Assembly: GCA_945787465.1 (NCBI GenBank)
Contig: CALZIZ010000102.1
Location: 1-37,818 of the forward strand
Length of the DNA stretch: 37,818 nucleotides
Reading direction: 5' to 3'
From: an uncultured Desulfuromonadales bacterium
GTDB lineage: Bacteria; Desulfobacterota; Desulfuromonadia; Desulfuromonadales; Trichloromonadaceae
The notes under the pieces are model-generated. The model did no database searches, was not told where the DNA came from, and saw only the letters and a list, made by a program, of their open reading frames with translations. Shown piece by piece: positions 35,596-37,818 of the stretch (positions are counted from its first letter, which is position 1; the number at the start of each line of letters is the position of its first letter). The position numbers and the translations under genes are program-made.

Positions 35596-36858
35596 ATGAT
35601 TCAAAAATCTACCCTGGATAACCGTATCCGGGTTGTTACCGAACATATTCCCGGTGCACATTCGGTCAGTGTCGGGGTCTGGGTTCAAAACGGATCCCGG
35701 CACGAACCGAGCCCCAAAAACGGGATTTCCCACTTTTTGGAGCACATGCTCTTTAAGGGGACCGAACATCGGTCGCCCCAGGATATCGCCCGGGAAATTG
35801 ACTCGGTCGGTGGTGTGCTCAATGCCTTCACCGGTCGGGAGTACAGTTGTTATTACGCCAAGGTGCTTGCCAAGCATTTTCCTTTGGCGCTAGACCTGCT
35901 TTCGGATATCGTCCTCAATTCAGTCTTTGATCTCGACGAAATCGAAAAAGAACGCAGGGTGATTCTCCAGGAAATCCACATGGTGGAGGACACCCCGGAT
36001 GACCAGGTCCATGATCTGTTCAGTCAGAACTTCTGGAAGGGGCATCCTCTGGGCCAGTCTGTGCTCGGCACCGGAGAAAGTGTTCGGGGGCTGAGCAGAG
36101 AAGATCTGCTGCAGGTCATGTCCGAGCGTTACCAGGGGGAAAACATCGTCATCTGCGTTGCCGGCGGCCTCGAGGACCAACCGTTGGTCGACCAGATTTC
36201 CGAGGCGTTCCAGAACGTTCCGTCCAGTGATAAACCGCTTCCGGTCTGCACCCTTCCCCAGTTCCAAAGACAGGTCAATATTTCCGGGAAGGCTCTGGAG
36301 CAGGTTCATATCTGTCTTGGCACCCGGGCCTTGCCTCAGGATCATCCCAACCGGTTTTCCTGCTACCTGCTCAATACCATTCTTGGTGGGAGCATGAGTT
36401 CGCGGTTATTCCAGACGATTCGCGAAGATCTCGGCCTGGCCTACTCAACCTACAGCTACCTCAACTGCCATTCCGATGCTGGAGCCCTGGTGCTTTTTGC
36501 AGCAACTTCGCCCGATGATGCGGTAAAGGTGGTCGCTCTGATGCTTAAAGAGTTGCTGAGGTTCAGGCAGGAGAGCATCTCTGCAGCCGAATTGTTTGCC
36601 GCCAAGGAGCAGCTTAAAGGGCATCTGCTGCTGTCGATGGACAGCACCGACAATCGCATGACCCGGTTGGCGAAAAATGAAATCTACATGGGGTGCAATA
36701 TCTCTCTTAAAGAGGTTCTGCATGGATTCGACCGGGTAACCTCCGAAGACATTCTCAGGCTCGCCGAGTTTATTCTTCAAGACGATTACCTGGGCCTGCA
36801 GCTGGTTGGTAATGCCAAGGATTCGGATTTTCCCCTTGTTGATCTGACCCTTGGTTGA
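35596..36858 (+). CDS. M16-family zinc metalloprotease
   Basis: A 420-residue peptidase of the M16B (processing-peptidase-like) family. The inverted zinc motif HFLEH is at residues 46-50, with the third ligand Glu expected in the downstream [11 protein letters not shown]. The C-terminal half is the non-catalytic M16 domain with [20 protein letters not shown], the Arg/Tyr block that contacts substrate. There is no signal peptide, so it is probably cytoplasmic. Genes of this type commonly follow pnp; the substrate is unknown. AGGGG precedes the ATG at 35596. Confidence 0.92.
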   Translation: MIQKSTLDNRIRVVTEHIPGAHSVSVGVWVQNGSRHEPSPKNGISHFLEHMLFKGTEHRSPQDIAREIDSVGGVLNAFTGREYSCYYAKVLAKHFPLALDLLSDIVLNSVFDLDEIEKERRVILQEIHMVEDTPDDQVHDLFSQNFWKGHPLGQSVLGTGESVRGLSREDLLQVMSERYQGENIVICVAGGLEDQPLVDQISEAFQNVPSSDKPLPVCTLPQFQRQVNISGKALEQVHICLGTRALPQDHPNRFSCYLLNTILGGSMSSRLFQTIREDLGLAYSTYSYLNCHSDAGALVLFAATSPDDAVKVVALMLKELLRFRQESISAAELFAAKEQLKGHLLLSMDSTDNRMTRLAKNEIYMGCNISLKEVLHGFDRVTSEDILRLAEFILQDDYLGLQLVGNAKDSDFPLVDLTLG

Positions 36859-36922
36859 GGTTGTAACCCAAACACTTGGAGCGCTCGGTTCTGGCTCTTC
36901 AACTCCTGTTCGGTCGGACTCC

Positions 36923-37384
36923 ATGACATCGCTTTGCTTAAAGATAAAGAAACTGCGCCCCGGCGCTGTATTGCCTCACTACATGACCACCTTGGCCGCG
37001 GGGATGGATCTTCACGCCTGCCTGGACGAACCACTGGTTCTGGCACCGGGGCAACGCGAATTGGTTCCGACAGGTCTTGCCATGGCCATTCCCCCCGGGT
37101 TCGAGGGTCAGGTTCGGCCACGCTCGGGGCTTGCATTGAAAAAAGGCATTGCGCTGGTCAACTCTCCAGGGACCATCGACGCTGATTATCGGGGCGAGAT
37201 CGGCATTATCCTGATTAATCATGGCGCCCATGAGGTGGTAATCCAGAACGGTGAACGTATCGCGCAACTCGTCGTGACCCACGTCTATCAGGCTGAATTG
37301 ATGGAGGTCGAAGACCTTGACGAGACCAATCGAGGGTCCGGCGGTTTTGGCCATACCGGAACCCAGAGGGTAGAGCATGACTGA
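36923..37384 (+). CDS. dut: Deoxyuridine 5'-triphosphate nucleotidohydrolase
   Basis: A 153-residue trimeric dUTPase, hydrolysing dUTP to dUMP and pyrophosphate. Motifs in order: AGMDLHA (1), [11 protein letters not shown] (2), [15 protein letters not shown] (3), [10 protein letters not shown] (4) and [10 protein letters not shown] (5). The ATG at 36923 gives the usual length; an open frame runs upstream into the M16 end but has no family resemblance, and the ribosome binding site is weak. Its stop overlaps the next start by 8 bases. Confidence 0.94.
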   Translation: MTSLCLKIKKLRPGAVLPHYMTTLAAGMDLHACLDEPLVLAPGQRELVPTGLAMAIPPGFEGQVRPRSGLALKKGIALVNSPGTIDADYRGEIGIILINHGAHEVVIQNGERIAQLVVTHVYQAELMEVEDLDETNRGSGGFGHTGTQRVEHD

Positions 37385-37664
37385 ACGTTCCAAGGTAAAG
37401 GGGAACGTAAACCAATCCCTTCTCGAATTTCCCTGTGATTATGAATTCAAGGCTTTCGGCCCAAGCGGACCGGAGTTTGTGCGGCAGGTTAAAACCGCGG
37501 CAGAACAGGTGGTGCCCGTTTCTGTCGAAGCCATTCGGGCCCGGCCCAGTTCCAAAGGTGTGTATCAATGCGTTTCGGTTGTGGTTCGCCTGCATAATCA
37601 GGGGCAGGTTGTGGCCATCTATGCCGCGCTTAAGGGAATCGACAGTCTGAAATATCTGCTTTGA
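37377..37664 (+). CDS. DUF493 family protein (YbeD-like)
   Basis: A 95-residue protein of the DUF493/YbeD family, recognised by [17 protein letters not shown], the mid-region [18 protein letters not shown] and the C-terminal [15 protein letters not shown]. These small ferredoxin-like-fold proteins have ACT-like topology and an unclear function. It overlaps dut by 8 bases, so it is co-translated. Confidence 0.88.
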   Translation: MTERSKVKGNVNQSLLEFPCDYEFKAFGPSGPEFVRQVKTAAEQVVPVSVEAIRARPSSKGVYQCVSVVVRLHNQGQVVAIYAALKGIDSLKYLL

Positions 37665-37784
37665 TCAGCAAGGTCTTTCATGCCTTCAGGCTCGTGTGGT
37701 AAACTTCTTAGGGAGTATCCACCCTGAACCTTGTGTGGAACACTGCGAGTCCAAGCTTTCTGAAATTTGCCAGGGAGGGAATCG

Positions 37785-37818
37785 ATGCTTTTGCACATTA
37801 ATCCGGAGAATCCTCAAC
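37785..37818 (+). CDS. Partial Sua5/YciO/YrdC-like gene (start only)
   Basis: Only the first 11 codons are in the window. AGGGAGGGA (37772-37780) sits just before the ATG and the peptide MLLHINPENPQ matches the usual start of YciO/Sua5-type threonylcarbamoyl-AMP synthase-like proteins. The identification rests on this short start and is tentative. The 120 bases before it contain no gene that I can see. Confidence 0.5.
   Translation, partial: MLLHINPENPQ

Noticed and set aside
27795-35877. Very long open frames on the minus strand opposite infB and pnp (640 and 796 codons).
   Set aside because: They lie antisense to strongly conserved genes, have no family resemblance or ribosome binding site, and are expected from third-position GC bias.
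1-37818. A new defence, toxin-antitoxin or secretion system.
   Set aside because: Nearly every gene belongs to a known housekeeping family; the two unknown proteins have no paired small gene, nuclease or membrane-effector signature that would support such a claim.

Overview
The window is a dense, housekeeping-rich stretch of a GC-rich bacterial chromosome. Gene content and order point to a Gram-negative, anaerobic deltaproteobacterial-type organism, most likely Desulfuromonadales (Geobacter/Pelobacter/Desulfuromonas relatives). The clues are a korDABC-type 2-oxoacid:ferredoxin oxidoreductase operon, ExbB/ExbD-type energisers, an AMIN/Amidase_3 protein, the rimP-nusA-ylxR-infB-rbfA-truB-rpsO-pnp block and many GTG/TTG starts. 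The taxonomic placement is an inference from remembered family resemblance. No rRNA, tRNA, CRISPR array, prophage or insertion sequence was seen.

Layout. 216-1155: a YfcE-like phosphodiesterase overlapping a HIT-family nucleotide phosphorylase/hydrolase. 1325-6474: a tight five-gene run (ExbB, ExbD, ROK sugar kinase, phosphofructokinase, GAF-containing methyl-accepting protein) closed by a terminator. 6582-8055, minus strand: a cation-diffusion-facilitator transporter and an unrecognised protein. 8443-17611: mutS, a cell-wall amidase, glnD, xerD and apgM. 17825-20634: a good sigma70-type promoter, a 2[4Fe-4S] ferredoxin, korA, korB, korC and a strong terminator. 20655-25188: holC, rsmE, a TrmJ-like RNA methyltransferase with a heptanucleotide tandem repeat at its 3' end, an unrecognised protein, an RlmD-like rRNA methyltransferase and a lipoprotein. 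25318-37664: the transcription/translation operon rimP, nusA, ylxR-L7Ae, infB, DUF503, rbfA, nrnA, truB, rpsO, pnp, M16 protease, dut, DUF493. The window ends in the first codons of a Sua5/YciO-like gene.

The last block gathers ribosome maturation (RimP, RbfA), elongation/antitermination (NusA), initiation (IF2), tRNA modification (TruB), RNA decay (PNPase, NrnA) and dUTP hydrolysis. Its control elements are visible: a terminator-like hairpin directly before the rimP ribosome binding site, a terminator after rpsO, and a long double-stranded hairpin in the pnp leader.

The most unusual property is that five strongly conserved genes (mutS, apgM, korB, nusA, infB) are each broken once. In every case the reading frame shifts the same way (-1) and a short internal segment appears to be missing. 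Several are normally essential, so small assembly deletions are more likely than real pseudogenes, but this needs read-level checking. I found no convincing new defence or mobile system. The best leads are a 19-bp perfect inverted repeat before mutS, the 11-copy heptamer repeat, the pnp leader hairpin, the rimP attenuator candidate, an rsmE start that may be CTG, and two conserved-looking proteins of unknown function.
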